The translations under genes were made by a program, and so were the position numbers. A stretch of DNA of 64,000 nt, from the NCBI GenBank assembly GCA_034509425.1, contig JAVTVJ010000016.1, positions 124,001 to 188,000 on the forward strand. The letters are read 5' to 3'. Shown here in pieces: positions 10,826 through 21,881 of this stretch (the first letter of the stretch is position 1; each line of letters opens with the position of its first letter). The stretch comes from Eopsaltria australis. Lineage: Eukaryota; Chordata; Aves; Passeriformes; Petroicidae. The notes under the pieces were generated by a model, which had not been told where the DNA came from, ran no database searches, and worked only from the letters and a program-made list of their open reading frames with translations.

Positions 10826-11089
10826 GGTAACCTCTGGTTTTTCCTTCAGGAGCATGGAGAAGACATGAGGAAGTGGGATAGAAAACCCACCTCTTCCTTA
10901 GTAGCCCGAGTACGTGAACTGAAAAGAGGAACAGCTATCACAAGGAGCCCACCTAGAGTCAACGCTGCTCCAGTCTCTTGTGGACAGAACTCAGAACAGT
11001 ATAGGAATGATGATATGACCTATCCTGTTGAAGGGACCTCAAGAAAATATTTACAGGAAGAGAGCAACGTGTACCACGATCAGGAATAG
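10826..11089 (+). pseudogene. ERVL-1 gag-pol spacer reading between two shared stops
   Basis: Continues in the gag frame after the TGA at 10825 and is open to a TAG at 11087-11089, after which protease follows in the same frame. It contains MRKWDRKPTSSL (from 10865) and is basic and polar. Both bounding stops are present at the homologous places in ERVL-2. A pyrimidine-rich stretch ending TTTTTCCTTCAG (about 10841-10852) resembles a splice acceptor and is conserved too. The region may correspond to a nucleocapsid-like Gag C-terminus; no zinc knuckle is seen. Confidence 0.6.
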
Positions 11090-14000
11090 AGGGGCCCTGC
11101 CTCTAGCCAGGTAGAGGAAAAGGACAACCGGATCTATTGGACTGTGTGGATCCGATGGCCTGGCACATCTGACCCACAAAGATACACGGCTTTGGTTGAC
11201 ACCGGCGCTCAATGTACCCTGATGCCATCAAGGTACGTGGGAACAGAATCTATTTCTATTTCTGGGGTGACAGGAGGATCCCAGCAGCTGACTGTATTGG
11301 AAGCTGAAGTAATTTTAACTGGGAATGAGTGGCAGAAACACCCCATCGTGACCAGCCCAGAGGCCCCATGCATCCTGGGCATAGACTATCTTAGAAATGG
11401 GTATTTCAAAGACCCAAAAGGACATCGTTGGGCTTTCGAAGTAGCCGCTGTAGAAACAAAAGACATCCAACAGCTAAATACCTTGCCTGGTCTCTCAGAC
11501 GGCCCCTCTGCTGTGGGACTGCTGGAAGTTGAAGAACAGCAGGTACCAATCGCCACGGCGACAGTGCACCGACGGCAGTACAACACAGACAGAGACTCTA
11601 TGGTTCCCACCCATGAGATGATTCATAAACTGGAGAGCCAAGGGGTGGTCAGCAAAGCTCATTCACCCTTTAACAGCCCTATATGGCCAGTGAGTAAGTC
11701 CAGTAGAGAATGGAGACTGACAGTGGATTATCGTGGCCTGAATGAGGTCACACCACCACTGAGTGCTGCTGTGCCAGACATGTTGGAACTTCAGTACGAA
11801 CTGGAATCCAAGGCAGCAAAGTAGTACGTGACCATCGATATTGCCAATGCCTTTTTCTCCATTCCTCTGGCAGCAGAGTGCAGGCCTCAGTTTGCTTTCA
11901 CCGGGAGGGGAGTGCAATACACCTGGAACAGACTCCCCCAGGGGTGGAAGCACAGCCCCACCATCTGCCATGGACTGATCCAGGCTACACTGGAAAAGAG
12001 TGAGGCTCCAGAACATTTGCAGTACATCAACGACATTATCGTATGTGAGAACACAGCAGAAGAAGTCTTTGAGAAAAGAAAGAAGATCATCCAGATTCTC
12101 CTAAGAGCTGGTTTTGCCATCAAGCGAAGTAAGGTTAAGGGACCCGCTCAAAAAATCCAGTTCTTAGGAGTCAAGTGGCAAGATGGACGTCGCCAGATCC
12201 CAACAGAAGTAGTCAACAAGATCACTTCTATGTCCCCACCTACAAACAAGAAGGAAACCCAGGCTTTTCTAAGAGCTGTCGGGTTTTAGAGAACGCATAT
12301 CCCAGAATACAGCACAACTGTAAGCCCTCTTTACCTCGTGACACAGAAAAACAAATGATTTCCAGTAGAGTCCTGAGCAACAACAAGCATTCGAACAAAT
12401 TAAGCAGGAGATCGCCCACGCAGTAGCCCTTGGGCCAGTCAGAACAAGACAAGATGTGAAAAATGTGCTCTACACTGCGGCCGGGAAGAATGGTCCATCC
12501 TGGAGCCTGTGGCAGAAGGGACCTGAAGAAGCTCGAGGACGACCACTTGAGTTCTGGAGTCAAGGATACAAAGGATCTGAAGCCAGCTATACCCCAACCG
12601 AGAGAGAGATTCTTGCTGCTTATGAAGGAGTTCGAGCTGCCTCGGAAGTAATTGGCACCAAAGCACAGCTGCTTCTGGCACCCCGACTACCAGTGCTGGG
12701 TTGGATGTTCAAGGGAAAGGTTCCTTCCACACATCATGCCACCGATGCCACATGGAGCAAGTGGATTGCGCTGATCACACAGCGAGCCCGGATAGGAAAC
12801 CCTAATCGCCCTGAGATTCTGGAAATTATAACAAACTGGCCTAAAGGTGAAACTTTTAGATTATCTTCTGAAGAAGAGGAGGGGCAAGTGACACGTGCTG
12901 AGGAAGCCCCACCATATAACGAGCTACCAGAGAGTGAAAGACGATATGCCCTCTTCACTGATAGTTCCTGCCGAATTGTAAGTGCTAACTGAAAGTGGAA
13001 AGCTGCTGTATAGAGCCCCACACGACAAGTTGCACAAGCTACTGAGGGAGAAGGTGGATCGAATCAGGTCGCAGAGCCTAAAGCTGTCCAGCTGGCTTTA
13101 GATATTGCTGAGCGAGAGAAGTAGCCTCGGCTCTATCTCTACACTGACTCATGGATGGTAGCTAACGCTTTGTGGGGTTGGTTGAATTGCTGGAGAAAGG
13201 CCAACTGGCAGCGCAGAGGGAAACCCATCTGGGCCGCTGAGATTTGGCAGGACATCGCTACCCGTGTAGAGAGGCTGACTGTGAAAGTTCGACATGTGGA
13301 TGCACATGTACCCAGGAGTCGGGCCAATGAAGAGCATCGTAACAACGAGCAGGTGGACCAAGCTGCCAAACTGAGAGTATCACAAGTGCATCTGGACTGG
13401 CAGCACAAGGGAGAATTATTTCTAGATCGTTGGGCCCATGATGCCTCTGGTCATCAGGGACGAGATGCAACGTACCGATGGGCTCGTGACTGAGGGGTGG
13501 ACTTGACCATGAACAGCATGTCACAGGTCATCCATGGCTGTGAGACCTGCGCTATGATCAAGCAGGCCAAGCGGGTGAAGCCTCTGTGGTACGGTGGACG
13601 ATGGTCGAAGTATAGGTATGGGGAAGCCTGGCAAATTGACTACATCACCCTTCCCCAAACCCGCCAAGGCAAGCGCTACGTGCTGACCATGGTGGAAGCA
13701 ACCACTGGATGGTTGGAGACCTATGATGTGCCTCGTGCTACTGCCCAGAACACCATATTAGACCTGGAAAAGCAAGTCTTGTGGAGACATGGCACCCCTG
13801 AGAGAACTGAGTCGGACAACAGGACCCATTTCAAGAATGGCCTTATAAACAGCTGGGCCAGAGAACATGGCATCGAGTGGATATATCATATCCCTTATCA
13901 TGCACCAACTGCCGAGAAAGTTGAACGGTGCAACAGACTGCTTAAGACCACCCTGAAGGCACTTGGCGGGGGGACCTTTAAAAATTGGGAAGTGAACTTA

Positions 14001-14285
14001 GCAAAGGCCACCTGGATGGTCAACACACGAGGCTCCATCAATCGAGCTGGTCCTGCCCAGTCTGAACCCTTGCACACAGTGGACGGAGACAGAGTCCCTG
14101 TGGTACACATGAGAGGTATTTTAGGAAAGACTGTTTGGATTAGTCTCACCTGAGACAAAGGCAAACCTATCCACAGGGTTGTTTTTGCTCAAGGACCTGG
14201 TTACACTTGGTGGGTAATGCAGAAAGATAGGGAAACCCATTGTGTACCACAAGGAAACTTAATTTTAAGTGAGAACTGTGTGTAA
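11090..14285 (+). pseudogene. pol: ERVL-1 pro-pol (protease, RT, RNase H, integrase)
   Basis: Protease motif LVDTGAQCTL near 11196, then RT with TIDIANAFFSIPL and LPQGWKHSPTICHGL. The RT active-site box reads YIND, where ERVL-2 keeps YIDD. Connection and RNase H follow (LFTDSS near 12952), then integrase with the zinc-binding region and a DD35E core (QIDYITL, ESDNRTHF, VERCN) that keeps all three acidic residues. The frame is broken at 11822-11824, 12287-12289, 12366-12368, 12990-12992, 13011-13013, 13122-13124 and others; a frameshift lies between 12290 and 12456. Pol ends at 14283-14285 with no env after it. Confidence 0.88.
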
Positions 14286-14370
14286 AGTTTCATTGTATAT
14301 GTATATATATGTATAAAGGGGGTACTGGTTTAGGTATCACATAGATGGTGATAGAATAAGGGGTGGATAA
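14286..14370 (+). other. ERVL-1 3' non-coding segment with polypurine tract
   Basis: Short segment between the pol stop and the 3' LTR. A purine-rich stretch AATAAGGGGTGGATAA directly abuts the LTR and is the likely plus-strand primer; an AAAGGGGG run also lies near 14316. An AT-rich (TATA)n-like run precedes it. Confidence 0.55.
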
Positions 14371-14914
14371 TGTCTTAGGTTACAATGGTATGTATTCTAT
14401 CACCATCTTCGTGGGATGCTGGGGGCCGGGCGTGGCAGTGTTCCTGATGGCTGCAGAATGGTTTGCTAATGGGCCAGTCCTTGGGGCCAGATGGACACTT
14501 CACTCACCCCAAACATTGCAGATAGTGGCTCATCATCCCATTGTGAGATGCCCCGCCCAGAGGGAGGAACCAATGTATCCCGATCTGCATATAAACTGAG
14601 ATTTGAAGCACTATAGGCAGCTTTTTCCACAGGATTCCCAGAAGAAGACCAGACCCTTCTACACCACCACTGGACCTTCAGAAGAGAACTACACCTTTCT
14701 CAGGATCATTGCTTCAACAAAACCGCATCTATCACTTCCAGAAGACTGCAACCACCTTCTAAGTGGACTAGTACCCACACCCTGACCGACAGGGTGTCAG
14801 GTTGTATTCTGACTCTATCAGTGGTTTCTTTTTTTTTTTTTTGTATTACTACATTTTTCCTATTAAATTGTAGTTCTGACTTTGAGCCTCTCACTAATTT
14901 GCTTTCAAACTACA
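14371..14914 (+). repeat. ERVL-1 3' LTR
   Basis: About 544 bp, matching the 5' LTR but with a single copy of the U3 unit that is duplicated there. TATAA lies near 14590 and ATTAAA near 14862. The last bases are slightly eroded (ACTACA rather than ACTACCACA) next to the TSD ACATG. Confidence 0.88.
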
Positions 14915-14919
14915 ACATG

Positions 14920-15637
14920 TTATTTGTTCTTTTTCTTCATAGGAGAAGCTTTTCAACAAATTCATGCCTACTCTAGTACTGCTGCTACAAACATTGTTGA
15001 AGAAAAAATATATAGGTAGAAGCATATGCGTGTGCACACATACACACACCTATATATATATATATATAGGCATATACCCAAATACATTACTTCACATATT
15101 AGATTTAAAGAAGTCATTAAACAGATGTATTTAAAATGCATACCTATATCTATAGGTATCTAACCAGATAGATACATGTATATATTTTAAAACACTTCTT
15201 AAAAAAAAAAAAAAAAGACAACAAAAAACCACACCCCTTTTTCCATAATTTTTTTTGAGAAACCACTGCTTTTATTAAATCAAGTTGATTGCAAGCATCC
15301 AACAGAAAGCCATCAGTCCATGTGACTTAAAAATCTGTCAGGTTTCCAAAACTAAACATGTTAAGGTTGCCTACTATTATCTAGGAGATGCTACAGCAGC
15401 TGGCAAGTCAGACAAACAGCTTTTAGCAGACCATAACTTTGAACATTATCAGACAGGCTAAAAACAGCTGCTATAGTTAATTCACGAGTTTGTCATGCTG
15501 TATTAGAATAGGCTTTCTAAAAACTTTTAAAAAACAGCATAGCTCTCTTAGTCAAATGTGATGTTAATAGTAAGGTGTTTAGTGAGCACATCACCTGCAG
15601 TTAGTAGCTGTTCCCCATGCCGCTATAATAAACATAC
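14920..15637. other. TMPO intron right of ERVL-1
   Basis: AT-rich intron with a (TA)n microsatellite at about 15049-15068 and an A run near 15200-15215. No gene seen. Confidence 0.55.
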
Positions 15638-15738
15638 CTGGTCGTGTTCAACAACTCTTTTCTGTTTGAGTGCCACTGGCATCTTCGTCCTGGCTTTCAG
15701 AGGTTCTCTCTTCTCATGCCTCAGCTCAGTCTTTGGAT
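15638..15738 (-). CDS. TMPO: TMPO exon (human exon 5 equivalent)
   Basis: 101-nt exon with a GTTGTAG acceptor and a GTATGTTT donor, phase 1 in and phase 0 out. It encodes a basic nucleoplasmic segment containing EKREPLKARTKMPVALKQK, close to LAP2 beta/gamma. In mammals the long alpha-specific exon lies between exon 3 and this exon; here that interval (15739-17257) has no comparable open frame, as expected because LAP2-alpha is a mammalian innovation. The next intron, to 3107, is about 12.5 kb and holds ERVL-1 and two solo LTRs. Confidence 0.94.
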
Positions 15739-17257
15739 CTACAACCAGTTTTAATATAATTAGTTTCTATAATACTACTCATTGTTGTACTAGTTGAAAC
15801 CAAAAGTATTTTAATAAAAATTCATTTCAAGAGGCAACATAACTCTTACGAGTTACCATTTCCTTAAAAAGCTGTGAAACAGGTATATTTCTCTATTGAA
15901 TGTATAAGAACAAAGACTTTTGAAGAATAACCTTCAAATTATTTTAAAACACTGACCCATGGATTTACATTTTGTGCTTAAAATCCTACATTTCAGATAA
16001 GCCTCGACCAATCCAGCAGTTACATTTAGAAACTGGTGTCAAACTGCAATTCCTTTAACCGAAGTACCATTCTACTGTTGATTGTAGGAAAGGTATTGAA
16101 GCTTGGCAATGTTGTTTGAAGTTGTTAGCTTAGTTTCCTTCAAAATATGTCCTTTTATATAAAACACCATTTTTGATGCAGTAGAAAGAAGAGTGGTTAG
16201 CAGTCATCTCACCAATAAGGGGATGTATTATTTCCACTGCTTTTCTAAAATTCTAATAGCATTACACCAACATATTTAAGATTTATAAATAATTTTTTTT
16301 TTTTTTGTAGGGGAGAAGGGGAATGTTTGGGTTTGAGTTTTTTCCCCAGTGTGTGAACAGCTCAGTAATTGTATGAAGCATATGTAATTATAAGAAGTTA
16401 GCTATCAGTTGTGACTGGGCTCTTGGCTGTCCCAAAAATTAATAAATCAATCTCTAACATCCTTTCCCCCTCAAAAGTGCAAGACATAAAAGCTGAAAAA
16501 CAAGCCCAAATATGCAAGGGAGATCAATCCAATTACTGGTTGTATTTCAACTCTGTCCTGTGTCCATGGAAATTCCAGTACAAACAAAAAACCCACTTCC
16601 AAAACCAAACCACACTAAATAAACATCTTCTAACACTCCATTCAAATAATTCTTTAAACCTGTACTGCTTTTATTTTTTTTAAATTGCACAATGGTGTGT
16701 TTTAGGTTCCACTTCCCCCACCACTACACTTCCTTGATACAAACTTGGTATTAAAACCACAAAAAACACACCCAGGAGCAACCAATCAACACACCTCCAC
16801 CTAAGTCCATAAGGAACAGAGCATAAAAGGGGTTGAATCATGTTAAGACATTAAACAAAAAAGAACAAAAGTTTAATAAACAAACATGCATTCACTATCC
16901 CATAGTAAATAACTACAGTGAGCACCATAAGAGAAAACTGGACTGGTACTTAAGTATGAAGTGCGAAGAACATTGAAATACCCAATATGCAGTTCTCCTG
17001 TCTATTGGATTTACAGTCTCCAGTCTGGGGAAAATGAATAAAAGGGACCAGTTCAGTAGCAAAAGGTTTCCTTTCCCAGGACAGGCACCTGGATCACTGT
17101 GCTACTGCATGATCAAGTACATGACTCACATGGCCCACAGAAGAATCTTACAGCCTCACCCAACAGCAAGGTCATACCCTCTTCAGGTTATTTCTACTGC
17201 AAGTATTATTGATGTATAATTTGAATTGCTCCCATGCAAGTTCCACTCAACTCTTAC
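15739..17257. other. TMPO intron where mammals carry the LAP2-alpha exon
   Basis: AT-rich, no long open frame on the minus strand and no recognisable alpha-specific coding. A T run lies near 16291-16306. Confidence 0.6.
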
Positions 17258-17413
17258 CTTCTTCATTGTCACTGTACTGGTCAGAATCATTGTTTCCATT
17301 CTGTCTGGTGTTCTCAGTAGCTGAAATTGCTGGGAGAGGCACAGGTGCCTTCAGGTCAGGACCTTGTTCCATCAGTTTCAAAAGCTTTTTCTCATAAAGT
17401 TTCCTAGTAGTAG
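17258..17413 (-). CDS. TMPO: TMPO exon 3 (LEM domain end, Ser/Asp-rich linker)
   Basis: 156-nt exon, phase 1 in and phase 1 out, with a TTATAG acceptor and a GTAAGAG donor. It completes the LEM fold (TTRKLYEKKLLKL) and enters the nucleoplasmic linker ending in NDSDQYSDNEE. The codon spanning the exon 2/3 junction reads Ala, where I recall Gly in the human protein. Intron 2 (17414-19550) contains the solo LTR at 17951-18471. Confidence 0.95.
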
Positions 17414-17950
17414 CTATAACAAAGAAGGACATATGCTAAAGATACAGTTTTAATTTACCTGACTTGACTGACAGAACTTGGCTGTTATATATTCTTTGGG
17501 AATTTCTGAACATCATGTTTTGTTTATTTTTAATCAGTTTGTATGGCCCAGAGTGTGTGTTTATATATATACATACACACATCTAGGTACACAACTCTGC
17601 CTCTAAGGCTTCTAACTTTTCAGTTTAAGAGAATTCTTAGATAAACTTACACCTCTTTGTAGACTGGAAGTTAAGGAAAGGAAATCTATGGAAAGGGAAT
17701 TTACCTGCTTCTTAGATGTTTTGCTTCATACGCTACAATATACAAGTTGTTATACTCTCACAAAAAAAAAATAGTGAGTTTGATATTGCAAGGGCAACAA
17801 TTTCCATGCAGAATGCACTATTATTCTCCTAATGCCCTTACCCTGGATTTAATGCCCCACCTTTGTCTTGTTGGCAAATTCAGTCTAATAAGCATCAGAG
17901 GTGGTAAAAGCAAGCAGCAAAACAGAACTTTCTGCTTGCTGCCATCTAGC
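17414..17950. other. TMPO intron 2, left part
   Basis: Intronic sequence up to the solo LTR at 17951. Nothing recognised. Confidence 0.55.
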
Positions 17951-18471
17951 TGATGCCGTTTGGTTTCTGCCTTTTTTCTTTTATATGTTCTCTGTACTCT
18001 TTGCACATATATTTGTAGCTCTGTAGCCTACTGTATTAATAGCTAGTTTTCCCAGTACTTTTCCATGGCCTTTCCCTAAGCAGAAAGACAAAACAAATTC
18101 CAGAGCTCCAGGCCCCAGGGGGATGCAAGGCCCTGTCCTATCTCAGTTCTTCCTGGGAACCAAGGCCGAGAACAACTCTGAGGTACATTTTCATAAACAA
18201 AGTAGAGCCAGTGCTGAGAGGGGGGCTCCAGAGAAGGGGCTGGACCTGGGGGGGAATTGAATCACCACTTGTTCTCCTAATTGGTGCTTTTAATCAATTA
18301 TGCTAATTTCCTAAAAGCTATAAATATGTACTCACCCCTGGAGGGGCTGTAATTTATGGACACCTTTCCATAACTGCTCCTGAAGACCTTCAAAATAAAG
18401 ATCCCCTTTTATATTATCTCCTTGCTAAAATGATTTCAAGTTTCTTTTCCAGGTTGGGGGAAAAGGCAACA
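17951..18471 (+). mobile_element. Solo LTR of the GAM-3 family
   Basis: 521-bp LTR starting TGATGCCGTTTGG and ending AAAAGGCAACA, nearly identical in layout to the GAM-3 LTRs at 53648-54169 and 57052-57570. It has TATAAATA near 18321 and AATAAAG near 18404, so it reads plus. The flanking 4-mers are TAGC (17947-17950) and CAGC (18472-18475), a one-mismatch 4-bp TSD as expected for a class I element. Confidence 0.88.
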
Positions 18472-19550
18472 CAGCCATCAGGTTGGCTTGCTTGATCTAA
18501 GAGGATAGCTGTTTAAAACATTTTAAGTCTAGCACATACTTCCATATCTGGACTTCACTGGCAAAAAATCTGTAGAGGTGACTAGTACCTGAGCTGTTAG
18601 CTGCAGAAAAAAAAAAATTCTAACTTTTGAAGTTTTCTGATAAGAAGAAACCACCATTAAAAAGAAATGGCAGCCTCTCAAGAAAGAGTCCATACCCTCT
18701 AAGAGCTCAAGGCTAAAAATTAGACCAAATGTAAATGCCTTTCCAGTGGACTACGCAGGTTCTTGAGTTTTTCATACTTGAGTTCTATCCAAGAGGTACA
18801 GGATGAATGGCAAGGCATGCAGAATCAGCTAACTGAAAATATTACAGATAAGACTTTGAATACACACAGGACTGCAGGCTCAGTCACAGACATTTCCATT
18901 CACCTAGGATTTCAAGAACATTCCACAGAAGGCTCTGCATACTACAGACAATCTTTTTTTGAAGAGTTGTGAAATCAAATTCCCTTGCCATTAGGCTACT
19001 GCACAACCTGAAAGGCAAGGCGCTCTGATCCCGCGCTGCAGATGAGTGCCCAAGGCAGATCAGGCTGCAGTCAGGACTGCTCCTGACATAGGCCAGCATA
19101 CAGGACAGAATGCTAGGCTAGAAAAAAACATTAGCAAAGGAAAACATTACTGCACAATGCAATGAGTAGGAAATGCCCTAGGGAAAGGGAAATTCCCTGT
19201 TCTCAATACTATTAGGTTATTATGTAAGATGTATTTCCTATTTAAGTGGGCCCAGATCTAAACCTCTGTATCAGAAGACCCAATTACCCCAGCACTGAAC
19301 TTTAACTCAGCTTCAGAACAGAAGTTGGAACATCTCCAGCTGGCCCAGAACACGAGAAACAAACTGCAGACTTGCCCACCTGCAATGCTTCAAGTCTTCT
19401 CAATGTAAACAGTTCAAAGACAATATCCTAGGTGGGAAGAAGGATTGCAACAGTACTGGTATTAAAAAAGTAACTGTATCAAGGGAACTTCACAAGTGAG
19501 GTTTAATGAGAAATAAAACAGATCAGTATCTACTAGTTCAGCTGACCTAC
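18472..19550. other. TMPO intron 2, right part
   Basis: Intronic sequence between the solo LTR and exon 2. No gene or repeat recognised. Confidence 0.55.
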
Positions 19551-19677
19551 CTACAATCGGGCCAGGATTTACTCCATACTTTATAAGTTGCTCTTGAAGG
19601 TCTTCATAAGTCATCTCTGTTACATCTAGGTCATCCTTCTCCTCTGGTCTGGGTTTGTCAGTTTTCTTTGTAGCTTT
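19551..19677 (-). CDS. TMPO: TMPO exon 2 (LEM domain, first half)
   Basis: 127-nt exon with a TCTCAG acceptor and a GTAGGT donor, entered in phase 0 and left in phase 1. It encodes the basic stretch KATKKTDKPR and then the start of the LEM domain (DVTEMTYEDLQEQLIKYGVN), which in LAP2 binds barrier-to-autointegration factor. Intron 1 between this exon and exon 1 is about 8 kb and contains a solo LTR (21495-21875) and a GC-rich island (about 25405-25620). Reading beyond the donor gives unrelated residues, which supports the splice site. Confidence 0.95.
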
Positions 19678-21488
19678 CTGAGAGCAGGAGGGAGAAATGA
19701 GAGACAGGGTGTTTCCAGGTAATCCTGAACACATCTTTTTCTTCTAAGGGAACAGGAAGACATAAGAGTACTAAACACATAAACCCAGAAGAAATTAATT
19801 CTATTCTCCCCCATGATCACTACTAAAGTTTATGTGAAACAGTACAAGCATGCACAAGTTTTCTACTTAGGAAGGAAATACCCATTACAAGCCTCCCCTA
19901 GAGTTAAAAAAATCACTTATTATTCTGGTCTTCTGTTTTATTTTGAAGTTCAAGTATACTGTGAGAGGGGATTGCTTCCCTGTGACTGGAAAAGCAAGCT
20001 TCTAGCTGTTTCACCATCATTACACAAAACTACAAATATTTATGTTACATTGGCATTTCTTTGCATTATGTTCCTACCTGGTAGGTCAACATTTCTTCCT
20101 CTAATGACACAGAACAAGCTCTTTAGTATCTACATACTTTCAACCAAGTTTCCAAAACTCCTGTTCCTACTTGTCCTGGCATTCTCTGTGAGATTACATG
20201 ATGTTACAAGGTGAGAGCAGGCAAGGCTAAAATCAGAAACAGTCTCAAATGTTCAAAATCCTGCTTGTCTGCTTAGGCCTCAACTACTTGTAGCTCTAAC
20301 AAGTTCTAAACCCAACTCTGGCAACACTACTGGCAATGCACAACCACCACATATAGATGGCTATCAAAATAATCAGCTGAGATGCTACTCCTAAATTAGC
20401 AGTTTCCACTTGATCCAAACAAAGTGATAACATTTCTTCGACTTGGGAAGTCTCTGTTACTACAACTGGCATTGTGAAAGAGAAGAGGTAAGACAGAAAA
20501 AAGCATGCTTAGGATTTGCATGCTCTTTATTAAGAAAGACCTTGATACTGCTTTGAAATGTCATATTTGTATCTCCAAGTTGTATGATATAATCAGAAAC
20601 AATTTCTGCACTTAGCATTTTTCTCAACTCAGTTGTCCAGAGGGCCTATCTGGTTTTTTTGGTACTAACAAAAGACTAACATTCCAAATACAAATATGCT
20701 ATAAACACTCAGTAACAATTAACAGGTTTTTTTCTTGTTGCATAAGATAGCAACAAAACACTTTGACTGACATGAGCCAACAGTATCTATCTACCTTTTA
20801 ATGTCAGTTCAATATTTGTTTGCATTCAAGCTTGGTCTTGCCTCAAATATCTTGGTATTTTAAAGCTAAGCAGGAACTGTATGAGGATTTCCCAAATCTG
20901 ACTCCAGATTTTCCTCTAACTCCTGGATTGTGAATATTCAGCATGATGAACTTAAAACCAGCTGCTGAAAAGCAACAGAATCTCCAAGAGATCATGGTAT
21001 TTCTTTATTCTAAGAAATAAACTTCAAACAGTCTGAAGAAAGTATAGGGTCATTAAAGTGGCAGATTTGACTTAAGACAGATTTACAACTCACTTTATCA
21101 GGCATTCTACTCCTAATTAGTTTTTGAAGCAATTGATCCTCCTTACGTAGTACACAAGAAACAATCAACCTGCAGCTGCATGAGACTTTTATTCACTTTT
21201 GAACATGTTAGTCACAACATATTCTCAAGTTAAATATCACATTAACTTCAATTTCATATTCAATGCATTTTTTCTGGACTACTGAACTGTCCAAACAGAA
21301 AAAAGTTCCGAAAAAAAATGCTGGGTTTTCTTGTTGAGATCTGTTTCGACTAATGACAGCTCTGGTGTTTGCTCACATCACCAAGCAGATTAACCAAGAT
21401 GCTATTCCATATTTTAGGAAACTACCATAAGTGCAGGAAATTGACATTCCCAATGACACTTTAGAGAAACTGGAAACCTAATTTTATG
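19678..21488. other. TMPO intron 1, left part
   Basis: AT-rich intron. The open frames here are short and have no recognisable similarity. Confidence 0.55.
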
Positions 21489-21494
21489 TATCTC

Positions 21495-21875
21495 TGTGGA
21501 GAATAACTATCTCCATCTGCATGGACATATGAGCAATCCAGTCTTTTTAGATGAGAAATAGGCCTCTGTTCAAGGTCACCCGAAAGGCATCTGTGGCTAT
21601 GAGAGAGGAAGATACTAAGACTGTAAATAATTCCCAGGTGTCTCAGGAGGAACTTGGCAGATGAAACTGTTATTGTAGCTTTGTGTGGCTAAACTTAGTA
21701 CTCTAATTAGAATAGAGAAAACACCGTGTGAACAGTGGAAGAAAACTTATCATGTAGCTTTATTTTTAGCGTGTGATTTTGGATTGTAGGGTATAAGTAT
21801 GCTTGCTGTCTGGGAATAAAGCGGCTTCACTTGATCACATTGTTCTGGCGTGATGTCCCATCATTTTTCCCTGCA
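21495..21875 (+). mobile_element. Solo LTR (6-bp TSD) in TMPO intron 1
   Basis: 381-bp LTR from TGTGGAGAATAAC to TCCCTGCA with a perfect 6-bp TSD TATCTC (21489-21494 and 21876-21881). GTATAAG near 21791 and AATAAAG near 21817 give a plus orientation. It is clearly related to the solo LTR nested in the GAM-2 5' LTR (42055-42465). The 6-bp duplication suggests class II (ERVK/alpha-beta-like) integration. Confidence 0.85.
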
Positions 21876-21881
21876 TATCTC

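Larger units (their letters stand above)
8696..14914 (+). mobile_element. ERVL-1: complete decayed class III provirus, antisense in a TMPO intron
   Basis: About 6.2-kb provirus with both LTRs (8696-9331 and 14371-14914), a Lys-type primer-binding site, gag, pro-pol and no env, the layout of ERV-L elements. The TSD is ACATG (8691-8695 and 14915-14919); the base before it also matches on both sides. Gag resembles ERV-L/Fv1-type gag, and pol has retroviral protease, RT, RNase H and a DD35E integrase. The frames are broken by frameshifts and stops, so it is not replication-competent. It is a sister of ERVL-2 (30245-62233). Confidence 0.92.

Noticed and set aside
10826..10852. Possible tiny GT-AG intron after the ERVL gag stop
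   Set aside because: Only about 25 nt, far below a workable intron size, and splicing it would not remove the TGA. The acceptor-like part is kept only as an alternative in the recoding finding.
15739..17257. LAP2-alpha-specific exon
   Set aside because: No long minus-strand reading or recognisable alpha sequence; LAP2-alpha is known only from mammals.
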